DNA of 64,000 bases from Streptomyces sp. Ru62 (GTDB lineage: Bacteria; Actinomycetota; Actinomycetes; Streptomycetales; Streptomycetaceae): the NCBI RefSeq assembly GCF_002920615.1, contig NZ_PQSU01000014.1, positions 1-64,000 on the forward strand, given 5' to 3'. The notes under the pieces are model-generated. The model was given only the letters and a program-made list of their open reading frames with translations, was not told the origin of the DNA and made no database searches. Below, piece after piece: positions 24,770-33,326 of this stretch. Each line of letters starts with the position of its first letter. The stretch's first letter is position 1. The translations under genes and the position numbers were made by a program.

Positions 24770-25443
24770 GTGCCGACACCGCCCGACCCCGAACAGCCGC
24801 CGCCCGGACCGGTCCTGGAACCCGTCCGGGTCGTGCGCCTACGCCGCTTCGACGCCCTCGCGGAACTCATGCGGGAGATCCGGCCCGATCCGGTGACCCG
24901 CGAGGACGACACCCAGGAACTCCCGCCCGTACCGGCCCTTGTCCCCCGCCCCTCGGCTGTACCCGGACCGAACGCGGGCCGGGGCCCGCGCCGGGCCACC
25001 GTGGCCGCGGCCGTCGTGGCGGCGGCCCTCGCCGGCTTCGGCTGCGCCCTGCTCCTCCCCGGCCGTCAGCAGGCCGCCGCGACCGCCCGCCCGGCCCCGC
25101 CGGCCACGACCGCCCCGCCGGCCGGCGCACCAGGCGGCCCCCTCGGGCCCCCACCGCGTCCGCCGGACCCACGACACCCGCCACCGCGCCCGACCCCGAC
25201 GGGCCCGGCACCCTCCGTCAGGGCGACACCGGGCCCGATGTCGCCGACCTGCAACAACGCCTGCTGCGCGTCCCGGACGTCTACCGCGACGGCTCCACCA
25301 GCGGCACCTACGACACCACGCTCACCGAGGCCGTGGCCCGCTTCCAGCTCTGGTACGGCGTCCGTGGTGACGAGACGGGCGTCTACGGCAACGACACGCG
25401 CCGCGCGCTGGAGTCCCGCACCGGCTTCGGCGACGATTCATGA
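24770..25443 (+). pseudogene. Membrane protein with peptidoglycan-binding domain, apparently frameshifted
   Basis: GTG at 24770 has a good GGAAGGAG site. The first frame gives a cytoplasmic region (VVRLRRFDALAELMREIRPDPVTREDD), a transmembrane helix (ATVAAAVVAAALAGFGCALLLPG) and an Ala/Pro linker. A PG_binding_1 domain (LRQGDTGPDVADLQQRLLRVP...VARFQLWYGVRGDETGVYGNDTRRALESRTGFG) is in a different frame (-1) and reaches the stop at 25443. The switch point is near 25136-25153, where G/C runs occur. Either a one-base deletion, a sequencing error, or programmed slippage joins the two halves. As a unit it would be a wall-binding membrane protein. Confidence 0.6.
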
Positions 25444-25523
25444 GCGGCACACCGGGCACACGAGGACCACCGCGCGGCCTGCGCGGGCCGGCACCGGGCG
25501 GCGGCGGACGGGAGCGAACGGCA

Positions 25524-26042
25524 ATGGCGGACGAGAGCGGCACGCGGGGCGGCCGGGCGCGACCGGACCTGGACGGCTTCTTCGACCGGCTGGACCCGGA
25601 CATGTGCGTGGTGACCGCCGCGGCGAGCGGCAGGCGCGCCGGATGCCTGGTCGGCTTCGCCTCGCAGTGCTCGATCCAGCCGCCCCGGTTCGCCGTATGG
25701 CTGTCCAAGGTCAACCAGACGTACCGGGTCGCCCGTGCCGCGCAGTTCCTCGCCGTCCACCTGCTCACCCGCGACCAGCGGGACCTGGCGGAACTCTTCG
25801 GCGGCGAGACGAGCGACGAGGTGGACAAGTTCGCGGGGCTCGCCTGGCGGGAGGGGCACGGCGGCACCGCCGTCCTGGAGGACACGGCGGCCTGGTTCGT
25901 CGGTGCCATCCTGCAGCGCACCGACGGCGGCGACCACGTCGGCTTCGTGCTCGACCCCGTCGAGTGGGGCGAGGGCCGCGGCGGGTCCCTGCTGCGCCTC
26001 TCCGACGCCGTCACCATCGACGCCGGCCACCCCGTGGACTGA
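25524..26042 (+). CDS. Flavin reductase-like (split-barrel FMN-binding) protein
   Basis: 172 residues. The flavin reductase domain pattern is clear: DPDMCVVTAAASGRRAGCLVGFASQCSIQPPRFAVWLSKVNQTYRVARAAQFLAVHLL, then DKFAGLAWREGHGGTAVLEDTAAWFVG and a C-terminal HVGFVLDPVEWGEG. Family members reduce FMN for a monooxygenase partner or bind FMN for other redox jobs. Start: ATG 25524 has GGGAG 9 nt upstream; ATG 25440, overlapping the preceding stop, would add a disordered 28-residue extension. It follows the frameshifted gene on the same strand. Confidence 0.78.
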   Translation: MADESGTRGGRARPDLDGFFDRLDPDMCVVTAAASGRRAGCLVGFASQCSIQPPRFAVWLSKVNQTYRVARAAQFLAVHLLTRDQRDLAELFGGETSDEVDKFAGLAWREGHGGTAVLEDTAAWFVGAILQRTDGGDHVGFVLDPVEWGEGRGGSLLRLSDAVTIDAGHPVD

Positions 26043-26077
26043 GCACGGCCGCCCCTGGGCCGAGGGGACACCAGCCG

Positions 26078-28498
26078 TCAGCCTTCCGGGGGCTCCGCCG
26101 CGTCCTGCACCTCTTCCAGGGGCATTCGGATGTCGAGCACGCACACGTCGTCGCGCCGCTCCTCCGCCAGCATCGTCGCGAGCAGCGCGTCCAGGGAGCC
26201 GGACTCGCCACGGCCTTGGGCGCGGACCGCCCCGGCCAGCCGGGCGAAGCCCGCGTCCAGGCCCTCGCCGGGGCGTTCGACCAGGCCGTCGGTGTAGAGC
26301 AGCAGCCGGTCGCCGGGTTCCAGCCGCAGCTCCCGCGACTCGTAGGCGGGGGCGGCCGTCGCGCCGAGCAGCATGCCGCCGGGCCGGTCGAGGAAGCGGA
26401 CCTCGCCCCGGCGCACCAGCAGCGGCGGGGGGTGTCCCGCCTGCGCCCAGGCGAGGATCTGCTGGTCGGGGTCGTAGCGGGCGAGGACCATGGTGGCGGT
26501 CATCTGGCTGTCGCGGGAGTGCAGCAGCAGCTGGTTGAGCCGCGCCAGCGCCCCGGTGAGCGAGGAGCCGGTGCTGACCATGCCCTTCGCGGTGAACCTG
26601 AGCTGGGCCATGGTGGCCACGGCGTCGATGCCGTGGCCTGCCACGTCGCCGACCACGAACAGCGCGTCGTAGTCGGGCAGTTCGATGGCGCTGAACCAGT
26701 CCCCGCCGACGTGGATGCCGGCCTGCGCGGGCAGGTAGGCGACCTCGACGCGCAGCCCGGCCAGCCGCACCGGCTTGCTGGGCAGCGGCAGCAGGGCGTG
26801 CTGGAGCCGGGCCGCCAGTGCCCGTTCGGCCTGGAGGATGCCGCGCTGGAGCAGCATCGCGCGCTCGCTCTCCACCAGCGCGAGTTCCGCGCTGCGCTGC
26901 GCGGTGAGGTCCTGGACGAAGCCGTGCACCTCGACCGGGGTACCGTCGGACGTCATGACGGCCTCGGCGACCATCCGCAGATGCCGGACCCCCTCCGGTG
27001 TCTCGACACGGAAGGGCACGTCGAACGGGCGCCCGTGGGAGACGAGTTCGGCGATCGCGTGGGCCAGCGGCCCGGTGTCGTCGGGCAGCACCAGGTCGGG
27101 CAGCTCCTCCAGGCGGAGCGGCCGCTGCCCGGGGCGCAGGCCGAGCACGGCGTACGTCTGCGTCGCCCAGGAGGTCTCCTGGGTGATCAGGTTCCAGTTC
27201 GCCCAGCCCAGGTTGCCGAGCCGCTGCACGTCGGCCAGGCGCTGCTCCTGGCGTTCCACCGGGTCGTGCCGCAGCCAGGTCACCACCAGGCGCTCGCCCA
27301 GCGGGGCGGCCCGCACCGTGTAGGTGGCGGTCACGGGCACCTCGCCGACCACGTCCTGGTAGGCGAACGGCTCGCCCTCGAAGGGGACTCCGGTCTCCAG
27401 AGCCTGAAGGTAGCCCCGCCACAGCGGTTCGCCCGCGACCGACGGGTAGCTCTCCAGGACACGTCTGCCGACCATGTCCCGGCCGGTGCGGCCGAACACG
27501 TCGACCGCCTCCGGGGTGGCGGCGTCGATGAGGTAGTCCTCCACCTCGCCGGAAGCGGCGCGCAGCGGGCTCAGCAGGATCGCCGCGCCCGGCAGCGCGT
27601 CGAACACCGCCTGCACGGTCTGGGAGATGTCCGCGGTCGCGCCGCCGCGCGGGTTGTCGAAGGCCCGCAGCCGGCCCGCGCACAGCCGGGCCACGGCCCG
27701 CAGCAGCTCCCGCTCCCGACCCGCGAACGGCTCGGGGCGCCGGCGCAGCACCCCGAGGGCGACGCACGCGGTGTCCCCGGCCGGCACGGGCAGCCAGGCC
27801 CGGGTGAGCCACCGCTCCGGCGGATCGCCGATCAGCAGGTACCGGGTGCGGTCCAGGGCGACGTTCTCCAGCCAGCGCGGCTGCCCGGACTCCAGGGCGT
27901 CCAGCGCCGCCACGCCGGTCACCGGGGGGAGCTGGCGCCACTGGGCGGCGAGGGTGGGGTCGATGCCGGCGTACCCGATCAGTCCGAGCCCGCCCTCGGG
28001 CAGCCGCTCGTACAGCATCACCGCGTCGGCGCCCGCCTCGGTCGCGAGGTGGTCCAGCAGGCATCCGGCCAGCTCGTGCGGTGAGCCGACCCGGAGCAGG
28101 TCGCGGCCGATGTGTCCCAGGACGCCGGTCAGGTCCGTGGTGCCGGCGGGCACGCTCTCCCAGGGGCGTACGGCGGGGGCCGGGGCGGGGGGCGTCACCG
28201 GCTGCTGCCGGGGCGGCAGGGCGCCCAGGGTGAGCCAGCACTGTTCGAGGAGGGTGCGGTTGCCGTCCTTGGCGCGCTGGAGCAGCTCCTGGTGGGCGGC
28301 GTCCGGGGTACAGGAGGTGACGGCCATCAGTACGCCCTTGGCCCGCTCCAGGACCGCGGAGGTGGCGGCCAGGTCCCGCAGCCGTTCCATTTCGGCGCGC
28401 TGCCGGGCCACGACCTTGGCCAGCGCCGCGAGGTCGGCGCTGGTTCCGCGGTCCACCGGGGGCAGGGGCTCGCTCGTCACGCGATGAGCATTGCACAT
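26078..28498 (-). CDS. PAS/GAF-domain SpoIIE (PP2C) phosphatase with N-terminal ANTAR-like segment
   Basis: About 806 residues. An N-terminal helical segment (ALAKVVARQRAEMERLRDLAATSAVLERAKGVLMAVTSCTPDAAHQELLQRAKDGNRTL) resembles ANTAR RNA-binding domains. A GAF domain (about 110-260), two PAS domains (about 270-520) and a C-terminal SpoIIE phosphatase (about 570-790: HVGGDWFSAIELPDYDALFVVGDVAGHGIDAVATM, DDVCVLDIRM) follow. The PP2C Asp residues are in GGDWF and VGDVAGHG. It should dephosphorylate an anti-sigma-factor antagonist in response to ligand or redox input. Start 28498 (MCNAHRVTSEP) or GTG 28480 is uncertain. It is a single-gene unit. Confidence 0.85.
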   Translation of the reverse strand: MCNAHRVTSEPLPPVDRGTSADLAALAKVVARQRAEMERLRDLAATSAVLERAKGVLMAVTSCTPDAAHQELLQRAKDGNRTLLEQCWLTLGALPPRQQPVTPPAPAPAVRPWESVPAGTTDLTGVLGHIGRDLLRVGSPHELAGCLLDHLATEAGADAVMLYERLPEGGLGLIGYAGIDPTLAAQWRQLPPVTGVAALDALESGQPRWLENVALDRTRYLLIGDPPERWLTRAWLPVPAGDTACVALGVLRRRPEPFAGRERELLRAVARLCAGRLRAFDNPRGGATADISQTVQAVFDALPGAAILLSPLRAASGEVEDYLIDAATPEAVDVFGRTGRDMVGRRVLESYPSVAGEPLWRGYLQALETGVPFEGEPFAYQDVVGEVPVTATYTVRAAPLGERLVVTWLRHDPVERQEQRLADVQRLGNLGWANWNLITQETSWATQTYAVLGLRPGQRPLRLEELPDLVLPDDTGPLAHAIAELVSHGRPFDVPFRVETPEGVRHLRMVAEAVMTSDGTPVEVHGFVQDLTAQRSAELALVESERAMLLQRGILQAERALAARLQHALLPLPSKPVRLAGLRVEVAYLPAQAGIHVGGDWFSAIELPDYDALFVVGDVAGHGIDAVATMAQLRFTAKGMVSTGSSLTGALARLNQLLLHSRDSQMTATMVLARYDPDQQILAWAQAGHPPPLLVRRGEVRFLDRPGGMLLGATAAPAYESRELRLEPGDRLLLYTDGLVERPGEGLDAGFARLAGAVRAQGRGESGSLDALLATMLAEERRDDVCVLDIRMPLEEVQDAAEPPEG

Positions 28499-28621
28499 CC
28501 GTGCCCGTCCGATCACTCGTCTGCCGGGTCGGGATTCACACGACCGGTGGACAGGATCGACGGCTGGGAGACGGCGGGCCGAGACAGGGCGAGGCAGCGG
28601 TGAGGGAGCGCCCCGGCCAGG

Positions 28622-29002
28622 TCAGCGGGCCGTGCCGCGCGCGGCCAGCGCCTCGCTGACCACGCGGACGCTGCGCGCGATGTGCTGCAACTGCAGCACC
28701 TCCGCCGCGTACAGCTTGATCGTGTGCTCGATCACCGATTCGGGCAGTCCGAGCACGGGCAGTTCGGCCCGAGCGGTCTGCAGGGCGGTCCGCGCGACCC
28801 GGATCTCCTGCTGCACCTGGAGCTGCGCGTGCCGGGCCAGCAGCACCGGGTGCCGGATGAGCGCCGGGTAGCTGGCGTAGCGCGCGGGGATCAGCTCGCG
28901 CAGCCACCTGGTGGCCGAGCGCTCCCAGTCGTACGAACCCGGCGTCTTGACCTGACAGGGCCAGTCTGGGCTGATGCGCGTGCTGGTCAGGGGCATCTTC
29001 AT
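28622..29002 (-). CDS. Hypothetical helical protein, 126 residues
   Basis: Predicted mostly alpha-helical: WERSATRWLRELIPARYASYPALIRHPVLLARHAQLQVQQEIRVARTALQTARAELPVLGLPESVIEHTIKLYAAEVLQLQHIARSVRVV. No membrane segment or signal peptide. I do not recognise a family. The ATG at 29002 has GGAAG close upstream. Its promoter region is unusually AT-rich and holds a small dyad. It is 119 nt from the SpoIIE phosphatase and may be its unknown neighbour on the same strand. Confidence 0.65.
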   Translation of the reverse strand: MKMPLTSTRISPDWPCQVKTPGSYDWERSATRWLRELIPARYASYPALIRHPVLLARHAQLQVQQEIRVARTALQTARAELPVLGLPESVIEHTIKLYAAEVLQLQHIARSVRVVSEALAARGTAR

Positions 29003-29343
29003 CGCTTCCGGTGTGCGGCGTCGGAGGGTGGCCGACGGGTTCGGGGCGGCCCCGGTCTAGGGGATGACCGGGGCCGCCACGGGCGCGCCGCGCAGACGAC
29101 GCACCCCGGTACACCCCGGGCGCCGACGTGGGTAGGGACGGCGGCGGAGGGTGTCCGTGCGCGGGCCCCGGACGAGCGGGGGAGCCCGCCGAGCAGTATT
29201 TATATATGCCGAGCGCTTTGCAAGACGTATGAAAACATTCATGCGCGGTATGCGGTGAATCGTCCCCGTCCACGGCACGGATGACCGCAAGATCTTCACG
29301 GATGCCCGGAGCGGACGGAAGGATCGGCCGTGCGGGCCTCGGT
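29003..29343. promoter_or_regulatory. AT-rich promoter region with an ATGAA-aaca-TTCAT dyad
   Basis: 341 nt without a gene between two reverse-strand genes. Near 29195-29245 the sequence is much more AT-rich than its surroundings (TATTTATATATG, then a dyad of 5-bp arms at 29229-29242). This is likely the promoter/operator of the 126-residue protein gene downstream on the reverse strand. The rest is ordinary GC-rich spacer. Confidence 0.45.
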
Positions 29344-30261
29344 TCAGTCCTTGAGGAAGAACTGGTGCTGGTCGGAGAGCTGTTCGTACTTCTCCAGCCG
29401 GGCCTGGGTGCGCTCGGGATCGGCGTCGGTCATGGCCTGCAGCAGCGCCGCGGCCAGCACGCCGGGCGCGGCGTAGGAGTCGAACACCAGCCGGGAACCG
29501 GTGCCGGTGGCGAAGGTGACGTCGGCCTCGTCGGCCAGCGGCCCGAGCGCCAGGTCCGTCACCAGGGCGACCTTCAGACCCGCGCCGCGCGCCACCCGGA
29601 CGGCGTGCAGCGTCTCCTGGGAGTGCCGGGGCATGGCGAAGGCCAGCACCCAGCTACCGCCCGCCTCGCGGGACTGGAGCAGCGCGTCGTAGGCCACGCT
29701 GCCGCCGCGGGTCACCAGCCGCACGTCCGGGTGGATACGGCGGGCCGCGTAGCCGAAGTACTCGGCGAGCGACACCGAGATCCGCAGGCCCAGCACGGTC
29801 AGCGGGGTGGAGCGGGACAGCTCGCGGCCGACGTGGATCACCCGGTCGGGGTCGGCGAAGTCCCGCCGCAGGTTCTCCAGGTTCTCGATCTCGGCGTCCA
29901 CGGCCGCCTGCAACTCGTTGGCCCGGTCCTCCTCCCCGGGACCGCCCGCGAGGCTGCTCAGCGCGATCGACTGGAGCTTCTCGCGCAGCGCCGGGTAACC
30001 GCTGAAGCCGACGGCTGCGGCGAAGCGGGTGACGGAGGGCTGGCTGACCCCGACCCGGTCGGCGAGCTCGGTGATCGACAGGAACGCGGCCTCGGTGATG
30101 TGCTCGATCAGGTACTGGGCGATGCGCCGCTGCCCCGGCGACAGACGCGGGCCGTCGAAGAGTTCCCTCAGCCGCGAGGTCGGGGCGGCCTCGGCCGCCG
30201 GCACCGCCTTGCCCGACGTGATCGCTGATGCCTGTGCGCGTGCCTGCTGCGGCGAGGGCAC
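29344..30261 (-). CDS. MurR/RpiR-family transcriptional regulator
   Basis: 305 residues. N-terminal RpiR helix-turn-helix (about 30-105: SPGQRRIAQYLIEHITEAAFLSITELADRVGVSQPSVTRFAAAVGFSGYPALREKL) and a C-terminal SIS sugar-phosphate-binding domain (about 130-270: TVLGLRISVSLAEYFGYAARRI...VLAFAMPRHSQET). It probably represses or activates a sugar or amino-sugar locus in response to a phosphosugar. I chose GTG 30261 because AAAGGAGG lies 7 nt upstream; the in-frame GTG at 30285 has no such site. No MurQ or sugar kinase is adjacent, so its target is not visible here. Confidence 0.88.
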   Translation of the reverse strand: MPSPQQARAQASAITSGKAVPAAEAAPTSRLRELFDGPRLSPGQRRIAQYLIEHITEAAFLSITELADRVGVSQPSVTRFAAAVGFSGYPALREKLQSIALSSLAGGPGEEDRANELQAAVDAEIENLENLRRDFADPDRVIHVGRELSRSTPLTVLGLRISVSLAEYFGYAARRIHPDVRLVTRGGSVAYDALLQSREAGGSWVLAFAMPRHSQETLHAVRVARGAGLKVALVTDLALGPLADEADVTFATGTGSRLVFDSYAAPGVLAAALLQAMTDADPERTQARLEKYEQLSDQHQFFLKD

Positions 30262-30339
30262 CGGTCGGCCTCCTTTGTCTGCCACGAGGACTCAACATAG
30301 CTCACCGACCGTCGTGACCAGGGGGTTGAGACACCGCGC

Positions 30340-32067
30340 TCACCGCCGGTACAGGCCGATGGAATGGCCCACTTCGCCGACCGGCCGGCTGCTCGCCAGC
30401 AGCTCCGCGAGCCGGCCGCGCGCCTTGGCGGCGGCGGAGTCCGACACCACCAGCAGCCCGTGCACCCGCTCCGGCGGCACCGTGCGCGGATCCGCCGCGT
30501 GGATGCCGTAGTACGCCGGGACGCCGCTGCCCTTGTACACCAGCCACACCCGCTCGCCCGGGTACCGCTCCCGGAGCCGGTCGGCGAGCCGGCCCAGGTC
30601 CTGGCCCCAGTCCACGTTCGAGTCGTGCAGCAGCCGGTGGGTGCGCGCCGGACCGCCGAACGCCTCGTTGGCGTACGGCAGGTAGTACGGGAACGTCCGC
30701 AGCGAACCCACCGCCACCCACAGCACCAGGGCGCCGGTCAGGAGCCCGCGCCACCGCCACCGGAGGGTGAGCACACAGGCCGCCGCCACCGCGAGGAACA
30801 CCGGTACGAACAGCGCGTACCGGGTGCCGAAGTCCCGCGCCCCGGTCATCGCCGCCGCGAGCAGCACCAGCGGCGGCAGCAGCAGGTACGGCGCCGCGGG
30901 ACGCAGCCGCCGTACCGCCACCACCGCGACGGCACCGGCCGCGCCCAGCGCCAGCAGCCCCAGCGGGGTCTTCACCAGCAGGGCGGCCGGCAGGTAGTAC
31001 CAGAGCGAGCCGGTGTACAGGTGCCCGAACAGATACCCCTGCCAGGGCTGGTTCTCCAGACCGAACTGCACCCGCATCCCCGCCCGGTATGCCGGCGGCA
31101 CCGGCAGCAGCTCCACCAGCCGCGCCCGCAGCCCGTGCACGCCCGGCACCGGCTCGGCGGGCGCGAACCGCAACCGAGGGTCGACGACGAGATACGCGGC
31201 CCACACGACGGCGACGGCCACGACCGCGACGACGGCGGCGGCCACCAGCGCCGACACCACCGGACGCCGCCCCCCGGGCCCGGACAGGGGCCATCGCCCC
31301 GGGAGCCGCGCGGACCGGTGGGCGGTCAGGGCGGACAGCGCCGCCAGCGCCATCAGCACCGGTACCGCGGGCAGGGCGCTCATCTTGGTCGCCGCGGCCG
31401 CGCCGAGTGCCGCCCCCGCGAGCGGCAGGTACAGGACGGGGCGGTGCCGGGCCCGCCATGCCAGCCAGGCCGCGGTCAGGACGCATCCGGCCGCCGGCAG
31501 GTCCAGCGTGGCCAGGGAACCGTGCGCGATCACGTCGGGCGAGAACGCGTACAGGGCGAGCGCGACCAGGCCGCCCGCCGTACCCGTCAGGTCCCGGGCG
31601 AAGGCGAACACCACCAGCCCGCACAGCAGCGTCAGCGCGATGACCGGCAGCCGCGCCCACAGCATCAGCCGCCAGGGATCGTTGCCCGACGCGTACAGCA
31701 GGTGCCGGCCCACCTGCCCCTGGTCGCCGGTGTACGAGGGGTCGTACTGCGGGTCCGCCACCGCCACCCCGGCCGCGATCAGCAGTTTCCCGAGCGGCGG
31801 ATGCTCGGGGTTGTACCGCACCCGGTGCTCGCGCAGGTAGTCGGTCGCCGTGGCCACGTACACCGGCTCGTCGATGGTGGGGGTCTGCTGCACCGCCGTG
31901 GTGACCATCGCCGCGGCCATCTGCCCGAGGAGCAGGACGACCAGGACCGGCGGCAGCCACCGCCACTGCCGGCGCAGGCCCGCCCACCGCTGTGAGGTGG
32001 CCTGCCGTACCGGGACCGCGGCGGGAGCGGCGGGGGTGAGGACCAAGTGCTGTTCGCGCGCCATCAT
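30340..32067 (-). CDS. Polytopic glycosyltransferase, GT39/PMT-ArnT-like
   Basis: 575 residues with about 10-12 transmembrane helices. The first extracytoplasmic loop carries the acidic catalytic motif (TIDEPVYVATATDYLREH) and PEHPPLGKLLIA, typical of GT-C enzymes such as protein mannosyltransferases and ArnT. They transfer sugars from polyprenyl-phosphate donors outside the membrane. The C-terminal domain (GQDLGRLADRLRERYPGERVWLVYKGSGVPAYYGIH) is soluble. The acceptor is unknown: protein, lipid or wall polymer. It lies downstream of the truncated-gene remnant on the same strand. Confidence 0.8.
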   Translation of the reverse strand: MMAREQHLVLTPAAPAAVPVRQATSQRWAGLRRQWRWLPPVLVVLLLGQMAAAMVTTAVQQTPTIDEPVYVATATDYLREHRVRYNPEHPPLGKLLIAAGVAVADPQYDPSYTGDQGQVGRHLLYASGNDPWRLMLWARLPVIALTLLCGLVVFAFARDLTGTAGGLVALALYAFSPDVIAHGSLATLDLPAAGCVLTAAWLAWRARHRPVLYLPLAGAALGAAAATKMSALPAVPVLMALAALSALTAHRSARLPGRWPLSGPGGRRPVVSALVAAAVVAVVAVAVVWAAYLVVDPRLRFAPAEPVPGVHGLRARLVELLPVPPAYRAGMRVQFGLENQPWQGYLFGHLYTGSLWYYLPAALLVKTPLGLLALGAAGAVAVVAVRRLRPAAPYLLLPPLVLLAAAMTGARDFGTRYALFVPVFLAVAAACVLTLRWRWRGLLTGALVLWVAVGSLRTFPYYLPYANEAFGGPARTHRLLHDSNVDWGQDLGRLADRLRERYPGERVWLVYKGSGVPAYYGIHAADPRTVPPERVHGLLVVSDSAAAKARGRLAELLASSRPVGEVGHSIGLYRR

Positions 32068-32155
32068 CCGTCCCGCGGCGGAAGGGGCCGTGCGGGGGCG
32101 GGCGGCTCAGGGGCCTGATCATGGCCCTACCGTCGCACCGCCGCCCCCACGGCCG

Positions 32156-32590
32156 TCACCGCCGCACGAGTCGCACCGACAGACCTTCTGCCGTGTACAC
32201 GGGTACGGCCCGCAGCTGGTCGGAGTTCACCTCGATCCACTCGAACCGCCCGGCGAACCGGGGCGCGGCGAGGACCGGCAGCGTGCTGCCCGCGGCCGGC
32301 GGCAGTTCGGCGTCCACCCGCGGCGCCGGCACGACCGGACCGCCGAGCACGGCCCGGTGCCCCACGGTCAGCGGTGCCTTGCCGCCGGCCCGCACGGTGA
32401 CCTCTGGCGTGCCCGCGTCCTGGGCCCAGGCGCCGCGCACCCGCAACCGCCCCGCCACCCGCAGCGTGCCGCCCGCCATCCGCACGTCCCCGTGCCCGAG
32501 CGCGTCCTCGGAGCCGGCCACCAGCACGCCCTCGGCCAGCACCAGGATCGAACGCGACCGGGCCGCTACCGCACCGGCCGGCGGCGGCAC
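32156..32590 (-). pseudogene. Probable 3' remnant of a large secreted beta-solenoid/lyase-type gene
   Basis: 144 residues rich in beta-strand repeats (VRMAGGTLRVAGRLRVRGAWAQDAGTPEVTVRAGGKAPLTVGHRAVLGG...) ending with VPVYTAEGLSVRLVRR. From memory this resembles the C-terminal beta-rich tail of large Streptomyces polysaccharide lyases/extracellular proteins, but that homology was not checked. It has no signal peptide and no catalytic part. The GTG at 32590 is only 1 nt after the preceding kinase stop, so the upstream portion is missing. A truncated remnant left by a deletion is the likeliest explanation; a real small protein in an operon with the kinase is the alternative. Confidence 0.45.
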
Positions 32591-32591
32591 G

Positions 32592-33242
32592 TCAGCTCAC
32601 GGGAAGCAGTACACCGTCCGGTACCACCAGGTCGGCCCACCGCCGTGTCGTCGCCACCAGGTCGGCGTTGCGCTGGTCCGAACCCAGCACCCAGGCCACG
32701 GCCGCCTCGTGCTCCTTGCCGAACTCCTCGTGCCGGGCGACCAGCCGCCGGATCCGCTCGTCCTCGTCGATCTCGCAGAACCACACCTCGTCCAGGCACG
32801 GACGCACCCGCGCCCACGAACCCTCCCGCAGCAGCAGGTAGTTCCCCTCGGTCACCACCAGCCGGGCTTCCGGCGGCACCGGGATCGCGCCCGCGAGCGG
32901 CTGCTCCAGCAGCCGCTCGAACCCCGGCGCGTACACGACCTCGTCGGTCTCCTCGCGCAGCCGCCGCAGCAGCGCCGCGTACCCTGCCGCGTCGAAGGTG
33001 TCCGGCGCGCCCTTGCGGCCCCGGCGGCCCAGCCGGTCCAGTTCGGCGTCCGCGAGATGGAAACCGTCCATCGGCACGTGCGCCGCCCAGGGCGGCCCGT
33101 CGCCGTTCAGCGCGTCCACCAGCCGCTCGGCCAGCGTCGTCTTGCCCGAGCCGGGGCTGCCCGCGATGCCGAGCAGGGCACGCCGGCCGTTCCGGGGCAG
33201 GGCGCGGGCACGGTCGAGGAGATCGTCGAAGGTGAGGGGCAC
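32592..33242 (-). CDS. P-loop nucleoside/pantothenate-type kinase (uridine kinase-like)
   Basis: 216 residues. The Walker A motif GSPGSGKT (28-35) follows LLGIAGS; later landmarks are HVPMDGFHLADAELDRLGRRGRKGAPDTFDA, VVTEGNYLLLREGSW and a C-terminal ADLVVPDGVL, typical of the PRK/uridine kinase family in actinomycetes. It phosphorylates a small alcohol substrate with ATP; the exact substrate is not decided by sequence. The start is GTG 33242. Divergent from the beta-phosphoglucomutase operon; 1 nt before a remnant gene. Confidence 0.82.
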   Translation of the reverse strand: MPLTFDDLLDRARALPRNGRRALLGIAGSPGSGKTTLAERLVDALNGDGPPWAAHVPMDGFHLADAELDRLGRRGRKGAPDTFDAAGYAALLRRLREETDEVVYAPGFERLLEQPLAGAIPVPPEARLVVTEGNYLLLREGSWARVRPCLDEVWFCEIDEDERIRRLVARHEEFGKEHEAAVAWVLGSDQRNADLVATTRRWADLVVPDGVLLPVS

Positions 33243-33326
33243 ACAGAGAGTGTGGCATCCCCCGTTCGCCAGGAGTGTGGCGTGCGCCACCCACTGGACG
33301 GCCGCTTCGCGGGGAACAGTCCGGAT

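Noticed and set aside
24770..28084. The long + frame continuing past the PG-binding gene into the SpoIIE phosphatase
   Set aside because: After the frame switch near 25140 it reads low-complexity residues and runs antisense to the phosphatase; only the first part is real.
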